In this document: positions 53,719-54,539 of the stretch, one piece after another | How the letters are laid out: each line of letters begins with the position of its first letter | Position numbering within the stretch: position 1 is the first letter of the stretch | Origin: Pseudomonadaceae bacterium | GTDB lineage: Bacteria; Pseudomonadota; Gammaproteobacteria; Pseudomonadales; Pseudomonadaceae | NCBI GenBank assembly: GCA_019745275.1 | Contig: JAIETJ010000029.1 | Coordinates: forward strand, 1-54,539 | Length of the DNA stretch: 54,539 nucleotides | Direction of reading: 5' to 3' | Translations under genes and position numbers: made by a program | The notes under the pieces: generated by a model | The model's input: only the letters and a program-made list of their open reading frames with translations | Database searches by the model: none | Told to the model about the DNA's origin: nothing

Positions 53719-54252
53719 ATGTCGGACTACCGGCGTATCTGGTGCCCGGGCGGCACCTATTTCTTTACCCATACCTTGCTGCGGCGGCATGACAACGACC
53801 TGCTCATCCGTCATGTCGAGTTATTGCGCGAGGCGGTACGCATCGTGCGGCGCAGTCATCCCTTTGCGATTCATGCCTGGGTGGTGCTGCCTGAACATCT
53901 GCATTGTGTGATCGAACTGCCGCCCGGCGATTGCGATTACGCCACCCGTTGGCGGCTGATCAAGTTAATTTTCTCCCGTAGTTTGCCGGTTGCTGAACCG
54001 CGCTCGTGGCTGCAACAACTGCGGCGCGAGCGCGGCATCTGGCAGCGACGCTATTGGGAACATCAAATTCGCGATGCCGAGGATCTGCGTCGGCACCTCG
54101 ACTATGTGCACATCAACCCGCTTAAACATGGCTTGGTTGAGCGGGTCGGCGATTGGCCATATTCGACTTTTCACCGGCAGGTGGCACAAGGGCGGTATCC
54201 GGTCGATTGGGCGGGTGGGGTAGATGATGTCGAGATGCCTTTTGATGAGTAA
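53719..54252 (+). CDS. REP-associated tyrosine transposase (RAYT, Y1 family)
   Basis: A 177-residue IS200/IS605-like single-strand transposase. The HUH metal motif is in VVLPEHLHCVIELP (H-L-H), and the catalytic tyrosine is probably in RRHLDYVHINPLKHGLVE. RAYTs are single-copy, domesticated-type transposases that act on REP palindromes; this one is flanked on both sides by such elements. ATG 53719 has no strong ribosome site. The gene appears intact. Confidence 0.92.
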   Translation: MSDYRRIWCPGGTYFFTHTLLRRHDNDLLIRHVELLREAVRIVRRSHPFAIHAWVVLPEHLHCVIELPPGDCDYATRWRLIKLIFSRSLPVAEPRSWLQQLRRERGIWQRRYWEHQIRDAEDLRRHLDYVHINPLKHGLVERVGDWPYSTFHRQVAQGRYPVDWAGGVDDVEMPFDE

Positions 54253-54283
54253 GCGATGAACCTAGGGTGTGCTCGTGTTGTAG

Positions 54284-54410
54284 GGTGTACTCGCCGCAGG
54301 CAGTACGCCAAGTGACGGTGTAATTGGTGGGCTGTTAGCTTCACTCAACGGCGGGCTGTTAGCTTCGTTCATTGGTGGACTGTTCGCTTCGCTCCTGAGT
54401 CCACCCTACG
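54284..54410. repeat. Right REP elements of the RAYT unit
   Basis: GGTGTACT (54284-54291) with AGTACGCC (54302-54309) is the mirror of the inner left palindrome. GGTGGACT (54374-54381) with AGTCCACC (54398-54405), then CTACG, mirrors the outer one, with a C-G pair of the stem changed to T-A. Three 24-base tandem units (54326-54349, 54350-54373, 54374-54397) lie between and into it. Confidence 0.85.
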
Positions 54411-54519
54411 TCCACCCAGCGTCCACCCTGCGTCAATGTCGAATCAAGGCTTCTGTGCGCCGGCTCAAGGCTAAATCTGCGACAATCGCGGCCCTGATAA
54501 ATTTGCCCGCGATGACCTG

Positions 54520-54539
54520 ATGACCGATACCGCTGCCGT
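54520..54539 (+). CDS. Start of an unidentified gene at window edge
   Basis: ATG ACC GAT ACC GCT GCC opens at 54520 (MTDTAA) and continues past the window. An ATG at 54512 meets a stop at once and is rejected. Too little is visible to name it. Confidence 0.3.

Overview
The window reads as chromosomal core DNA from a member of the Pseudomonadaceae that is not P. aeruginosa itself. Product families, gene order and regulators such as MvaT fit Pseudomonas. From memory, the left block (class I fumarase, GGDEF protein, ferredoxin reductase, enoyl-CoA hydratase, pykA, Usp, small lipoproteins, PilZ, the MoxR operon, sbcB, mvaT, purU, Pct-type chemoreceptor) follows P. aeruginosa PA4333 to about PA4309. 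The middle block (TIGR01777, hemH, uraA, upp, hpt, cupin, PA4642, mqo, YajG) follows about PA4656 to PA4639. Two blocks that are distant in PAO1 are therefore adjacent here. No prophage, CRISPR array, rRNA, tRNA or integron was seen.

Layout. 1-8.3 kb: edge of fumarase, a membrane diguanylate cyclase overlapping a ferredoxin reductase, enoyl-CoA hydratase/isomerase, pyruvate kinase, Usp, two lipoproteins, a DUF4124 protein and a PilZ protein. 8.3-16.3 kb: a seven-gene minus-strand operon (BPSS1780-like, RDD, SpoIIM, DUF4129, DUF4350, MoxR, DUF58) whose four-base start/stop overlaps are interrupted once, by a diverged 100-bp tandem duplication holding an unlisted 36-codon reading frame. 16.4-22.2 kb: sbcB, mvaT, purU, a CBS protein, a small ORF and an amino-acid-type dCache chemoreceptor. 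22.3-27.2 kb: a HerA-like ATPase, then TIGR02450 and FAD-oxidoreductase genes divergent from TIGR01777-hemH around a palindrome resembling a MerR/LitR operator; the photolyase and regulator usually found with such a set are absent. 27.2-30.4 kb: nucleobase uptake and salvage. 30.4-36.2 kb: SulP transporter, PA4642 protein, a lytic-transglycosylase-like lipoprotein, mqo and a YajG lipoprotein.

36.2-46.1 kb is the most distinctive part: LysR regulator, N-carbamoylputrescine amidase, polyamine-type binding protein, a Tat-exported agmatine deiminase, an OprD-type porin broken by one extra base, a second nitrilase-superfamily enzyme, a DUF2860-like outer-membrane protein and an exported YtcJ-like amidohydrolase. 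Together they suggest that agmatine or related guanidino/amide compounds are processed in the periplasm and the product finished in the cytoplasm.

46.2-54.5 kb: a CHASE4-HAMP-GAF-GGDEF cyclase, a molybdopterin oxidoreductase whose iron-sulfur and membrane-anchor subunits are fused in one 665-residue protein and which lacks a Tat signal, a small unknown protein, and a REP-associated tyrosine transposase bracketed by two nested pairs of inverted palindromes. Related palindromes recur elsewhere in the window, with compensatory changes that keep their stems paired.
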